Source: Marinobacter salarius
Lineage (GTDB): Bacteria; Pseudomonadota; Gammaproteobacteria; Pseudomonadales; Oleiphilaceae
Reading direction: 5' to 3'
Assembly (NCBI GenBank): GCA_000831005.1
Contig: CP007152.1
Coordinates: forward strand, 682,001-746,000
DNA: 64,000 nt
The position numbers and the translations under genes are program-made. The first letter of the stretch is position 1, and each line of letters opens with the position of its first letter. The notes under the pieces are model-generated. The model was not told where the DNA came from and did not search any database. It saw nothing but the letters and a program-made list of their open reading frames with translations. This document shows positions 41,059 through 50,344 of the stretch, one piece after another.

Positions 41059-42119
41059 TCCGGCGCGTCTCCATTGTCGATGTTCAGGTGGCGGGCGCGG
41101 TACTGGGCCGGTGCCATCCCGGTCCAGCGCTTGAACGCGCGGCTGAAGGCGCTGAGCTCGGAAAAACCCAGCAGGAAAGCGATTTCGCCCAATGCGTAGT
41201 GGTCCGACGCCACGTAGCGCAAGGCTTTGTCCTTGCGGACTTCCTCCACCAGCTCGTGAAATCCAAGCCCTTCTTTCTTTAACCGTCGATACAGGGTTTG
41301 CCGGCTCATATGGCACTGTTTCGCCAGTGTGTCGGCGTCGATGCGATCGGTGGACATCTGGCGTGAAATCAGCCGCCGGATCTTGCGGCCGAAGGTGCGC
41401 CTGCTTTGCAGCCGGGCCAGCACTGCGTTGACCTGCTTCAGCACGGCGGAATAAACGTAGGGGTTGCGATGGGGAATCGGATGGCTCAGGTGGTGGCTAC
41501 TGAAGGCCAGGCGAGTTGCACTACAGCCAAAAAACACCGGGCCACCCAGTAATCGCTGGTATTCATCGGCATAGCCTGGTTTCCGGTGGGCGATCTCGGC
41601 CCACTCGGCAACGATGGAAGGGTGGATGAAATGCCGGGTGCGGCATAGAGCCGCCGCCAGCGTCCGGTCCATATCCTGGCGACAGTAGTGCCCGGGGGTG
41701 TCCGCCTGCCAGGTCAGGATGGCCTGCTCGCCGGTTTGTTCAAAACTCAGGATCACCGATTCGTTAATCAACCGGTGCAGGCGAACATACTGGGTAACGG
41801 CCTCGCCGAGAGTGTCGCAATTGAAAAACACGTGCCCGACCAGGCCCATTCGGTCAGGATCGACCACCTGGCCGGCATGGAGGCCAACGGCAGGGTCTCC
41901 GGTGACCTTTTCAGCGTGTTCCCACAGGCGGTAATGGCGCTCGGCCGGAATGCGCAGGTCCGGGTCTGCCAGCTCGTTTTTGTTGAACCCGGCGATCCGC
42001 TCAACGGTGGGGATGTCCAGCACGCCCTGGCGGTCCAGGTAATGAACCAGGGCCAGCGTGCTCGAGGCTGCAACCAGTGGCGATGTGGTGGCTTTTGCCT
42101 GGGGTGAGTTCACGGTCAC
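41055..42119 (-). CDS. AraC-family regulator with arabinose-binding-like N-terminal domain (OruR/ArgR-like)
   Basis: A 354-residue transcription factor, start GTG at 42119. The N-terminal ~210 residues form the Arabinose_bd type domain (IPAERHYRLWEHAEKVTGDP, VGLHAGQVVDPDRMG). The C-terminal HTH_18 domain has the two helix-turn-helices in DADTLAKQCHMSRQTLYRRL and YALGEIAFLLGFSELSAFSR, then FKRWTGMAPAQYRA. It is intact. Direct repeats 45-71 bases upstream of its start may be its binding site. It is translationally coupled to cls. Confidence 0.9.
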   Translation of the reverse strand: MTVNSPQAKATTSPLVAASSTLALVHYLDRQGVLDIPTVERIAGFNKNELADPDLRIPAERHYRLWEHAEKVTGDPAVGLHAGQVVDPDRMGLVGHVFFNCDTLGEAVTQYVRLHRLINESVILSFEQTGEQAILTWQADTPGHYCRQDMDRTLAAALCRTRHFIHPSIVAEWAEIAHRKPGYADEYQRLLGGPVFFGCSATRLAFSSHHLSHPIPHRNPYVYSAVLKQVNAVLARLQSRRTFGRKIRRLISRQMSTDRIDADTLAKQCHMSRQTLYRRLKKEGLGFHELVEEVRKDKALRYVASDHYALGEIAFLLGFSELSAFSRAFKRWTGMAPAQYRARHLNIDNGDAPE

Positions 42120-42163
42120 CTATGATTGAGGGTTAACAGGAATTCATCGGTACTGATACAAAA

Positions 42164-42190
42164 TGTCAAACCTGTGGGACAGCCTGTCAA
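42164..42190. promoter_or_regulatory. Direct repeats TGTCAA spaced 21 bp, possible AraC-type operator
   Basis: TGTCAA occurs at 42164-42169 and 42185-42190, 21 bases apart, two helical turns, in the same orientation. An odd palindrome GACAG-C-CTGTC (42178-42188) overlaps the second copy. The site lies between the divergent AraC gene (start 42119) and the peptide ORF (start 42267). AraC/XylS proteins typically bind tandem direct repeats on one face of the helix; assignment to this regulator is inference. Confidence 0.4.
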
Positions 42191-42266
42191 CGGTTTATTG
42201 TCCTAACAACGATAGCATTAAGTCATCGAGGATTCTCACTCGCACATCTGGATTGGAGGTGTTTTC

Positions 42267-42359
42267 ATGGAACTGGAAATTTTTGTGCCCCATAACGAGC
42301 TGGAGCGCTCCAACATTGCCGCTTTGGCTGAGTACCTGAACAGCATGTACTACTGCTAA
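42267..42359 (+). CDS. Possible 30-residue peptide gene
   Basis: ATG at 42267 is preceded by a strong GGAGGT with 6-base spacing and opens 30 codons to TAA at 42357. The peptide starts MELEIFVPHNELERS, continues with a helix-like NIAALAEYLNSM and ends YYC. A textbook terminator follows 28 bases after the stop, and a divergent AraC gene with candidate operator lies upstream, so the ORF forms a free-standing transcription unit. I recognise no family. It could be a regulatory leader, a signalling peptide or the precursor of a modified peptide; no maturation gene is nearby. Confidence 0.55.
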   Translation: MELEIFVPHNELERSNIAALAEYLNSMYYC

Positions 42360-42387
42360 TCAGTTTCAGCAAACGTTTATGACCTGA

Positions 42388-42413
42388 GCCGGGGGAGACC
42401 CCGGCTTTTTTTT
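42388..42413 (+). terminator. Rho-independent terminator after the peptide ORF
   Basis: GCCGGGG (42388-42394), loop GAGA, CCCCGGC (42399-42405), then eight T (42406-42413). A canonical intrinsic terminator on the plus strand. Confidence 0.93.
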
Positions 42414-42545
42414 GCCTGAAATATCTGGCCGGTTGTCGGGTAAGCCTGCGGCTTGCCCTTGTTCCAATAACATTCGATGGTAATGTAGTCGGTTTAACGA
42501 TAGCAGCCCGTTCTCACACGAACCTGTCCGGCGACTCTAGGAGTC

Positions 42546-43343
42546 ATGACCATGAGTGTTGAACTCAATTACCGCATTACCGGCGAAGGCCCGCCATTGA
42601 TCCTTCTCCATGGCCTGTTTGGCTCGCTGGAAAATCTGGGAGGTATCACCCGTCGCCTGCAGGACCAGTGGCAGATTCATGCTCTGGATCAGCGCAATCA
42701 CGGCGCTTCCCCCCATACCGACACCATGGATTACCCGGCTATGGCCGACGACGTGTTGGCGTACATGGACGCTCAGGGGCTGGAAAAGGCGTCTATTCTG
42801 GGTCACTCCATGGGCGGAAAGACCGCGATGCAGGTGGCATTGAAAGCTCCGGGCCGGGTTGAGCGAATTATCGTGGCGGATATCTCACCGGTGACCTATA
42901 AACCCCGTCATGATGTGGTGCTGGAGGGGCTGACCTCAGTGGATCTGGGCTCTATCCGCACGCGACAGGATGCCGACAGGGTGCTGGCAGACCATGTAGA
43001 GGAGCTTGGTGTCAGGCAGTTCCTGCTGAAGAACCTGGTGCGGGTGGGGGATGAAGAACAAGGCCAGCATCCCGGACCGTACCGCTGGCGGCTGAACCTG
43101 CCGGTGATAGAGCAATGTTATCCCCGCCTTGCGCAGGCACCGGAGGGGAGCGGGCCGTTTGAAGGTCCGGTATTGTTTATCAAGGGGGCCGATTCGGCCT
43201 ATATCCAGGAGAAACACCGCGACGACATCCGTCAGCGCTTTCCCGCAGCGGATTTGCGAATCATCAACGGCACAGGGCATTGGTTGCACGCAGAGAAACC
43301 CGACAGCTTTGCGGCACTGTGTCGTCGTTTCCTCACGGATTAG
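42546..43343 (+). CDS. ybfF: Alpha/beta hydrolase, YbfF-like esterase
   Basis: A 265-residue cytosolic esterase. It shows the oxyanion HGLFGS near the N-terminus, LDQRNHGASPHTD, the nucleophile elbow GHSMGGKTAMQVAL, VVADISPV-like IIVADISPVTY, and the catalytic His in GTGHWLHAEKP. These match E. coli YbfF (acyl-CoA/ester hydrolase of uncertain natural substrate). ATG 42546 or 42552 both possible. It is intact. Confidence 0.9.
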   Translation: MTMSVELNYRITGEGPPLILLHGLFGSLENLGGITRRLQDQWQIHALDQRNHGASPHTDTMDYPAMADDVLAYMDAQGLEKASILGHSMGGKTAMQVALKAPGRVERIIVADISPVTYKPRHDVVLEGLTSVDLGSIRTRQDADRVLADHVEELGVRQFLLKNLVRVGDEEQGQHPGPYRWRLNLPVIEQCYPRLAQAPEGSGPFEGPVLFIKGADSAYIQEKHRDDIRQRFPAADLRIINGTGHWLHAEKPDSFAALCRRFLTD

Positions 43344-43434
43344 TGCCTGGTAGCGACGGGTACCTGCCAGTTTAGCCGCTGGCGGGTGTCTGATAAGGTT
43401 ACGGAATCGTATCTGACAGGAACAGGCATCCTCT

Positions 43435-44525
43435 ATGAAGTGGCTTCTGGGCGCATTGCTGATTGGTTTTTTGGTGCTGGGTGCTTCCTGTTGTCGCCAT
43501 CTCCCATTAACAGCCAGGCCTGGAACGCCCCTTCGCCGCAGCCACTGACCGGTAAGCTGGCGCCCAACGAACGCCTGAGACTGGCAGACCTGCTGGCCAG
43601 GGGAGAGGTGTACGGCCCTGAAGACACCACGGTGGATGACGACGGTATTCTCTACACTGGCACGCAGGATGGCTGGATCGTCCGGGTCAAACCGGATGGC
43701 CAGACGGAGAAGTGGCTGGAAACCGGAGGCCGGCCGTTGGGGATGGTGTTTGATCGCCACGGCAATCTCATCGTGGCGGATGCCTGGAAGGGGCTTCTCT
43801 CCATAGCGCCGGACAAGACCGTCACCGTACTGACCCGAGAGGCAGAAGGCTTGCCATTCCGTTTCACCGACGATGTGGATATTGCCCCGGACGGCCGCAT
43901 CTACTTTACGGATGCCAGTTCGCGATTCCGTCAGCCTGAGTATCAGCTGGATTTGCTTGAGATGCGCCCTCACGGTCGCCTGCTTCGTTATGATCCGGCC
44001 ACCGGTAAAACCGAGGTGTTGCTCAGCAACCTGCATTTTGCCAATGGTGTGGCGGTGTCGCCGGACGGCGAGTACCTGTTGGTGAATGAAACCTGGAAGT
44101 ATCGAATCCTCAAGTACTGGATCGGTGGCCGCTATCCCGGACAGGCGGAAGTGTTTGCCGACAACCTGCCCGGGTTCCCCGACAACCTGGCGGTCGACCA
44201 CGAGGGCCGCTACTGGGTTGCGTTTCCCACGCTCCGGAATGCCCAGGTGGATGCCCTGCATCGGCAGCCATGGCTGAAAGACCTGCTGGCCAAACTGCCA
44301 GATTACTTCAAGCCGAAGCCCCAGGAATACGGGCTGGTAGTGGCCATGGACGCGGACGGCAGCGTGATTACCAGTCTTCACGACACCAAGGGTACCCATC
44401 TGCGGGAGATCACGTCGGTCAACCCCCATGACGGTCACCTCTACTTTGGTTCACTTCACAACGACCGCATCGGCCGGCTAGCCTTGTCGGCTATTCCGGG
44501 GTTGGGAGACAGCGACAATGAGTGA
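43435..44525 (+). CDS. SMP-30/gluconolactonase (strictosidine synthase-like) family protein, membrane-anchored (one frameshift)
   Basis: A beta-propeller lactonase-like protein. The ATG at 43435 gives a hydrophobic anchor MKWLLGALLIGFLVLGAS. One extra C at about 43488 joins it to LLSPSPINSQAW and the propeller (GEVYGPEDTTVDDDGILYTG, LGMVFDRHGNLIVADAWKG, DDVDIAPDGRIYFTDASSRF, GVAVSPDGEYLLVNETWKYR). Without the correction the anchor is lost. Restored length is about 363 residues. The active-site metal ligands of the family are not assigned here. Its stop overlaps the next gene by 8 bases. Confidence 0.85.
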
Positions 44526-44994
44526 GTTTGATCCGGTGAACTGGGATCTTCCCGAACCATTCACCATGACCATCGACGTCCGGGACGCGGACACTGACAG
44601 GCTCGGGCACGCCAATAACGTGGTGTACGTGCGCTGGCTTGAAGATATCAGCTGGCAGCACATCGACAGCCTCGGCATGACCTGGGAGCTGCATGAAAAA
44701 ACCGGCAAAGCCATGGCCATTACCCGTACTGAAATCGATTACCTGGCGTCCGCCAATGCCGGCGACCGGCTGGTGCTGGGCACCTGGCTGACTGGGTTCG
44801 ATGGGCGCTTTCGCTCGGCGCGGCAATTCCAACTGGTGCGTGAATCCGATGGCAAGACCCTGGTGCGCGCGGTATCCACCCATGCCTGTGTCAACATGAA
44901 GAGCCAGAGGCCCTCGCGGATGCCTGCGGAATACGCCGACATCCTCGGTGGAGCGATGGTGCCCGGTGGTCGCGGCTTTGATACCACACCTTGA
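44518..44994 (+). CDS. Acyl-CoA thioesterase, 4HBT hotdog fold
   Basis: A 158-residue thioester hydrolase of the YbgC/FadM-like kind. The motif DADTDRLGHANNVVYVRWLE contains the conserved Asp and the GH-NN pattern. MAITRTEIDYLASANAGDRL and RSARQFQLVRESDGKTLVRA follow the fold. The substrate is unknown. It overlaps the lactonase-like gene by 8 bases and so is in the same operon. Confidence 0.88.
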   Translation: MSEFDPVNWDLPEPFTMTIDVRDADTDRLGHANNVVYVRWLEDISWQHIDSLGMTWELHEKTGKAMAITRTEIDYLASANAGDRLVLGTWLTGFDGRFRSARQFQLVRESDGKTLVRAVSTHACVNMKSQRPSRMPAEYADILGGAMVPGGRGFDTTP

Positions 44995-45049
44995 GGATTC
45001 TGCTAGTCTGAACAAATGATCCTGTCCCTGAAGCTGTCTGGAGAGCCCC

Positions 45050-46039
45050 ATGGAAAACACCGTTGATCCGAATTCTGGTCATGCCATGCGTCACGTGGTC
45101 TATGACCACTTTGGCGATACTGACGTACTGCGGATCGAAAGTTCCACCATCCCCGAGCCGGGCGCCGAGGAAGTTTTGCTCAGGGTGGCGGGCGCGGGGT
45201 TGAACCCCATCGACTGGAAGACGCGGAAAGGCCTGGGATTTGCCGCCCGGCAGATTGAAGACCACCTGCCATGGACGCCCGGCTACGATGTTTCGGGCGA
45301 AGTGATTGCGGTTGGTGCTGACGTGACGACGTTGGCGCCAGGCGATCGGGTGATGGGCATGGTGGGCTTCCCGGCTGGCGGAGGAGGTTATTCCCAATAC
45401 GCAGTGGCTCGCGCCGACGAGTTGGCCATTGTGCCCGAGGAACTGGACCTGATGACTGCCGGCGCTTTGCCGCTGGCCGCGTTGACCGCCTGGCAGGCAT
45501 TGTTCGAAGTGGCGGAACTGGAGGCTGGTCAGAAAGTGCTGATTCACGCCGGTGCTGGCGGAGTCGGGCATTTCGCCGTGCAGTTTGCGCTTGAACGGGG
45601 CGCCCATGTGATCGCCACTGCTTCAGCCAGTAATCGCGATTTCCTGGCGGCTTTTGGCGTCCATGAGGTGATTGATTACCACACCACCGACGTTGTAGAC
45701 GAGTGCTATGGTCTGGACGTGGTGCTGGATCTGGTCGGCGGCGAAGCGGGCAAGCGTTCCCTGCACACCCTGAGTGAGCACGGCGTACTGGTCACGATTC
45801 CCACCGTGACGGCAGATGAGATCATAACCGCGGCTGAGTCCCTTGGGTTGAGAGCCCATGGCATGACCGTCCGCCCCGATGTGTTTCATCTCGATGAGAT
45901 CGCCGAACTGATCGAGGACGGCGAGGTGCGTGTCCATATCGACAAGGCCTTCCCGCTGGATCAGGTCGCTGATGCCCACCGCTTGCTGGAGGGTGGGCAC
46001 GTTCGGGGTAAACTGGTCCTGGACTGCGGGGCCCGCTGA
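45050..46039 (+). CDS. NADPH:quinone oxidoreductase-type zinc-free alcohol dehydrogenase
   Basis: A 329-residue MDR-superfamily enzyme. Blocks seen: GAGLNPIDWKTRKGLG, PWTPGYDVSGEVIAVGADV, FPAGGGGYSQYAVARADELA, LPLAALTAWQALFE and the NADPH-binding HAGAGGVGHFAVQFALERGA. No structural-zinc cysteine cluster is present. The likely reaction is NADPH-dependent reduction of quinones or enones. A GGAG site lies 8 bases before ATG 45050. It ends 5 bases before the end of the convergent antiporter gene. Confidence 0.9.
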   Translation: MENTVDPNSGHAMRHVVYDHFGDTDVLRIESSTIPEPGAEEVLLRVAGAGLNPIDWKTRKGLGFAARQIEDHLPWTPGYDVSGEVIAVGADVTTLAPGDRVMGMVGFPAGGGGYSQYAVARADELAIVPEELDLMTAGALPLAALTAWQALFEVAELEAGQKVLIHAGAGGVGHFAVQFALERGAHVIATASASNRDFLAAFGVHEVIDYHTTDVVDECYGLDVVLDLVGGEAGKRSLHTLSEHGVLVTIPTVTADEIITAAESLGLRAHGMTVRPDVFHLDEIAELIEDGEVRVHIDKAFPLDQVADAHRLLEGGHVRGKLVLDCGAR

Positions 46040-46044
46040 TACGC

Positions 46045-47903
46045 TCAGGTTGGAGCGGGTTCCGGTGGCTGTTCCGGCGACTCCCCGGTATCCCGCTCCT
46101 TGCGTTCCTTCCTCGCCTGGGGTGGCACCAGGCTTACCAATGTCCAGTCTTTCTCGGGCTTGATGGCCTCCATGCTCTTGACCGGCGTGATGTGTTCGCG
46201 CGTGTTCACCACGAACAGCACCATGGCCTGACGGTCGTACTTGTCCAGGAAATCCTCGAACGTAAATTCGTCACTGAGCTGGGTGGTCTTCACCGTATAC
46301 CCTTGGCTGGCCAAACTGGCCAGCTTGGCGTAGCTCACTCCGTCGAAGAGTCCTCTCGTAAGCTGTATTTTCTCGGCGGTCTGGTGCCGGGCCTTCTGGT
46401 CCTGATCCCCTTCGGCCAGGGTTAGCACTGAGTCTTTTCCGAACCAGTCCAGGAAGTGGTAGGTGGCCAGGGAATTCATGTGCTTGTAAGGGGAAATAAC
46501 CAGCAGGTTGCCAATGCCGGTGAGATCCAGGTGGGTCGACGCATGCTCCGACACGGGGTTGCCGAAATACACCTGGAGGTTTTCCATGCGCGCCTGTTTG
46601 ACGTTCTCCCAGTTGGTGTCCGCCAGGGTAACGGGGACCTCCAGCTTTTTCAGTGCCAGGCCGATTTTTCGGGCCACCGGGTTGGCACCGAGAATCAGGA
46701 AGCCGTATTCCGCCGGCTCGGCGACCTTCAGAAGCCTCGCCAGAGGCCTCGCGGTAAGACTCTGCAGGGTGACGGTGGCGATGATCAGCATGAATATCAG
46801 TGGCACCAGGCTCCGGCGCTTTCGTAGCCCAGTTTCTGCAACTGAAACGCAAACAGGGCGGATACGGCAGCGGCTACAATGCCTCGGGGGGCGATCCAGC
46901 TCAGGAACAGTTTGTCGCGCCAGTTGAGACTGGTGCCAATGGCCGACAGGAAGATGCTTGCCGGGCGTGCAACCAGCATCAGCAACGCCAACACGGCCAC
47001 CAGCCCCCAGCCCAGTTGAGCGATGGCTTCGAACTCCACCCGTGCTGCCAGGATAATGAAGAGAGCGGAAATCAGCAGCACGCTCAGGGATTCCTTGAAC
47101 TCCAGGATGCTGTCGATGGGGACCTGCTTCATGTTGGCCATCCAGATGCCCATCACAGTGACCGTCAGCAGGCCGGACTCGTGGGCCATTTCATTCGACA
47201 GGGCATAGACCCCGAGCATGAACGTCAGGGTGCCGGCGTTGTGCAGGTATTGCGGCAGCAGGTGCTTGCGCAACGCAATGCCGTTCAGCCAGCCCGCGAC
47301 AGCGCCAATCAGGAAACCCACTGCAAGGGTCTTGCCAAAAATATACAGCGAGTGGCTGAACACGTTGCCCTGGCCCCAGGACACAATGCCCTCGAAGACC
47401 AGCACCGCCAGCAGGGCGCCCACTGGGTCGATGATGATGCCCTCCCAGCGCAGAATGTTGGCCAGTTTTGCGTCCGGTCGCACAGATCGGAGCAGAGGGG
47501 CGATGACGGTAGGGCCGGTGACGATGGATATGGCGCCAAACAGGAGGGCCACCTCCCATGACACATCAAGGATCCAGCGGGCGGCCAGGGTGCCAATGAT
47601 GCAGGTGACAATGGAGCCGACGGGAATCAGATTGCGAACCATCTTGCCATGGCCACGTATTTCGTCGTAGCGGAGCGTCAGGCTGCCTTCAAACAGGATA
47701 ATGGCAACGGCCAGGGAGATGACCGGGAACAGCAGGTCTCCAAACACGATTTCGGGGTCCAGAAATCCCAGCAGCGGCCCTGCGGCAATGCCGCCGGCCA
47801 GCAGGAACAGGATGGCCGGCATGCGAACTCGCCAGGCGAGCCACTGGCAAAACAGGGAGAGCACACCGATACAGGCAAGGAGAAAGACAGTGCTGACGGT
47901 CAT
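46045..47903 (-). CDS. Cation:proton antiporter, CPA1/NhaP-like with TrkA-N domain (one frameshift)
   Basis: An inner-membrane Na+ or K+/H+ exchanger. The start at 47903 (MTVSTVFLLACIGVLSL) leads into about 12 hydrophobic segments, including the ion-site region GAISIVTGPTVIAPLL and LRWEGIIIDPVGALLAVL. At about 46810 the frame slips (GCC then TG, one C short), giving AWCH and stop. Adding a base gives ALVPLIFMLIIATVTLQSL. The cytosolic Rossmann/TrkA-N domain follows (FLILGANPVARKIGLAL). The C-terminus is a charged tail (ARKERKERDTGESPEQPPEP). Restored length is about 619 residues. The ion preference cannot be told. Confidence 0.88.
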
Positions 47904-47932
47904 AATGGGGTCAGTTCCGTTGAAGTATGGGT

Positions 47933-48760
47933 TTAATTCTGTAGTCCTGCAGGAAAGTCTGCCGTCTTGTCGGAATTGGCCTTGCGTGCCAGGCGAGCCA
48001 GCAACCGCGCCGCCGCGAAGAAACCAAAACTGGCGGTGACGGGGCTGGCAGCACCAAACCCGGAGGCGCAATCCAGACGGACCGGGCCTTCGGTGGCAGG
48101 CTTCTGTAGGCAAACCTCACCGTCCCCTGCAGGATACGTGAGCTGTTCCAGGGAGTACACGGCTTCAATTCCGAAACGCCGTTTGGGATTGCGTGAGAAC
48201 CCGTACTCCCGACGGAGTGTATTACGCACCTTGGCCAACAATGGATCCTGTGTGGTTTTGCTCAGGTCACTGACGCGGATCTGGGTCGGGTCCATCTGAC
48301 CGCCGGCGCCGCCAGCACACACCAATGGAATCTTGCGACGCTGACAGTGTGCAATCAGCCCGGCCTTGGCTTTGACGCTGTCGATGGCATCGACCACCCC
48401 TGACATCTCCGGGGTAATCAGTTCATCGACGTTTTTCGTGTTCAGGAACCCGAAATGGACCCGAATGTCACCCTCCGGGTTGATCGACCGCAAACGGTCT
48501 GCCATGGCGTCCGTCTTGGTGCGCCCGTATTGCCCGCTAAGCGCGTGGAGCTGGCGATTGGTATTGGACACGCAGATATCGTCCATGTCGATCAACGTCA
48601 AGGTGCCGACGCCGGAGCGGGCAAGGGCTTCAGCCGCCCAGGAGCCCACGCCACCCAATCCAACGATGGCAATGTGAGCGTGACGGAAGTGCTCCAGTGC
48701 CCGGCGGCCATAGAGTCGTTCGATACCGCCGAAGCGGAAATGGAAGTCGTCACCCGTCAT
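47933..48760 (-). CDS. tcdA: tRNA threonylcarbamoyladenosine dehydratase TcdA (CsdL/YgdL)
   Basis: E1-like ATPase that cyclises t6A37 to ct6A in tRNA. Start 48760 gives MTGDDFHFRFGGIERLYG. The adenylation fold shows IAIVGLGGVGSWAAEALARS, LIDMDDICVSNTNRQ and VVDAIDSVKAKAGLI. The C-terminal region LDCASGFGAASPVTASFGFF is typical. Length is 275 residues. A 29-base gap separates it from the antiporter gene downstream on the same strand. Confidence 0.94.
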   Translation of the reverse strand: MTGDDFHFRFGGIERLYGRRALEHFRHAHIAIVGLGGVGSWAAEALARSGVGTLTLIDMDDICVSNTNRQLHALSGQYGRTKTDAMADRLRSINPEGDIRVHFGFLNTKNVDELITPEMSGVVDAIDSVKAKAGLIAHCQRRKIPLVCAGGAGGQMDPTQIRVSDLSKTTQDPLLAKVRNTLRREYGFSRNPKRRFGIEAVYSLEQLTYPAGDGEVCLQKPATEGPVRLDCASGFGAASPVTASFGFFAAARLLARLARKANSDKTADFPAGLQN

Positions 48761-48860
48761 GCTGCATCTCCGGAGAAAAGTCACGATTGTAACCCAGCCC
48801 TGCCGGCTGTCTCTAATCAGTCGTCGGATATCGTATTCATGGGGTGAAGTGAGCAGGCAT

Positions 48861-48887
48861 AAAAAAGGCCACGCAAGAGCGTGGCCT
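48861..48887 (-). terminator. Rho-independent terminator of the sigma/ChrR operon
   Basis: AGGCCACGC (48866-48874), loop AAGA, GCGTGGCCT (48879-48887), with six A at 48861-48866 that form the U tract on the minus strand. It lies about 170 bases after the chrR stop and 100 bases before tcdA, so it separates the two minus-strand units. The rest of this ~300-bp gap (48761-49058) shows only short GGCC-rich repeats. Confidence 0.85.
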
Positions 48888-49058
48888 GTAAGCAAGTGCC
48901 CAACCCGACGGGGGGTGGGCCGGACTAGTTCAGAGACACTAATCAACGTAATCAGTATCGTTTATCAACGTGTCGTCCGGAAGGTCACAAACTGACAAAG
49001 GCCGGTCATTTTCGGCCAAGGCTTCGGCCAGGCCGGTACAGTTTCCGGTCCATCCGCC

Positions 49059-49703
49059 TCAGCGTATAAAGGGGTTCAATAAGCGAGTGAACGTGCCGGT
49101 TAATTTAACCGGTGCGCTGAGCACCGACAGGGTGATGCAGTCTTCGCAGCCAACCGCCACAGGTTTGTGCTCGTCTTCCTGATTGAGTACCACGAAGTCC
49201 CACTGGTTGAACACACCTTTCTGGTCTGAGAATGCACCCTGAAGAACTATCGTGGTTTCACTCCCTCTGTGGGTATGCGCGGGTGCCTTCCCACCGGCGG
49301 CCAGTTTCTGAAGCACCACCTGCTCGCTCTGGCCGGGAAACCGTTCGCTGATATCCAGCACACTGACATCGCCGAGCTGACGTTTCCAGGGCAGCGAGTT
49401 GAGATCGTCGCCCAACAACTTTTGAAGAGGGCTCATGCGCTTGGCTTGTGTACTGATGTAGGTCTCCGTCATGTCAGGCTCGCTGTCTATGCGTGACAGG
49501 ATAGCGTCAAACATGTCCGATGAAACACCGACCTGGGGCTGACTTTCCATCATGACGGCACCCAGGCTGTCGAGCGTATCCACACGGCTGCGACAATGGG
49601 GGCACTGGTCCAGATGGAGACGAATGCACAGTGCGTGGGGCTCACTGAGGTTGCCTGCACTGAATTCCATCAGGGTAAGTGTGTCTGGATGGTGCCGTGT
49701 CAT
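49059..49703 (-). CDS. chrR: ChrR-family cupin anti-sigma factor
   Basis: A 214-residue zinc anti-sigma factor. The N-terminal ASD has the H-x3-C-x2-C zinc motif in LHLDQCPHCRSRV. The C-terminal cupin (about 110-205) has APAHTHRGSETTIVLQG and further possible ligands in NQEDEHKPVAVGCED. In Rhodobacter ChrR holds the ECF sigma factor until singlet oxygen or peroxides release it. Its start overlaps the sigma gene stop by ATGA. A similar oxidative-stress role is inference. Confidence 0.92.
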   Translation of the reverse strand: MTRHHPDTLTLMEFSAGNLSEPHALCIRLHLDQCPHCRSRVDTLDSLGAVMMESQPQVGVSSDMFDAILSRIDSEPDMTETYISTQAKRMSPLQKLLGDDLNSLPWKRQLGDVSVLDISERFPGQSEQVVLQKLAAGGKAPAHTHRGSETTIVLQGAFSDQKGVFNQWDFVVLNQEDEHKPVAVGCEDCITLSVLSAPVKLTGTFTRLLNPFIR

Positions 49704-50299
49704 ACGTTCTGGTCCTGCAAAATCACTTTCAGTTTGTTCAGTGCCAGGCGTACCCGGCTTTTTACGGTACCTAGCGGTATGTTGAGCTCGTCCGCCACCA
49801 TCTGGTGTGACTTGCTTTCCATGTAGACCTTGGCGATTACTGTAATCTGTTCTTCCGGCAGGTGGCTGAGGGACTCTCGCACGCGACGTTCAGACATCAG
49901 GCGGTGCAGCGACGTAACCGGCTCGTCTTCGTTTTCGCCGGGAATCTGCCACAGATCTTCCGTTTCAACCGGCATCTCCGCACTCGTGCGTTTCATCTTG
50001 CGCAGCATGTCAATGCGTTGGTTACGGGCGATGGTGAAAATCCAGGTCGACGCGGCTGCCTTCCTCCAGTCGTACAAGCAGGAGCGCCGCCAGATCGATA
50101 CGAAAACCTCCTGTACCAGCTCCTCGGCGTGACTCGCCATGCCATTGGCCATGGCGTAATACTTGATCTGAGGACCAAAGTGCTCGAACAAAGCGTGGTA
50201 GGCCTGCCGATCCTGGTTCTTTCCCACTTTCTCCAGCAATTGGCTCCAGGGGTCCTTGCGGCCCTCGGCTCGTGCTGGCTTCTGATCCAGTGTGGACAC
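49700..50299 (-). CDS. ECF sigma factor, RpoE group paired with ChrR
   Basis: RNA polymerase sigma factor of about 199 residues. Region 2 is SHAEELVQEVFVSIWRRS and AASTWIFTIARNQRIDMLRK. Region 4 is RVRESLSHLPEEQITVIAKV and DELNIPLGTVKSRVRLALNK. A GTG at 50299 is preferred as start: it has AAGGAG spaced 6 bases and leaves room for a leader. ATG codons further up (50344, 50332) lie directly at the -10 of the promoter found at 50345-50373. It is the first gene of a two-gene operon with chrR. Confidence 0.9.
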   Translation of the reverse strand: MSTLDQKPARAEGRKDPWSQLLEKVGKNQDRQAYHALFEHFGPQIKYYAMANGMASHAEELVQEVFVSIWRRSCLYDWRKAAASTWIFTIARNQRIDMLRKMKRTSAEMPVETEDLWQIPGENEDEPVTSLHRLMSERRVRESLSHLPEEQITVIAKVYMESKSHQMVADELNIPLGTVKSRVRLALNKLKVILQDQNV

Positions 50300-50344
50300 C
50301 GGACGCTCCTTGACAGTCGCATGATTTGGCATTGTTGTGTTCAT

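Noticed and set aside
42936..44438. 500-codon open frame on the minus strand
   Set aside because: It runs antisense through the esterase and SMP-30 genes, whose motifs are clear. Its product has no recognisable domain and reflects GC-rich codon bias of the real strand.
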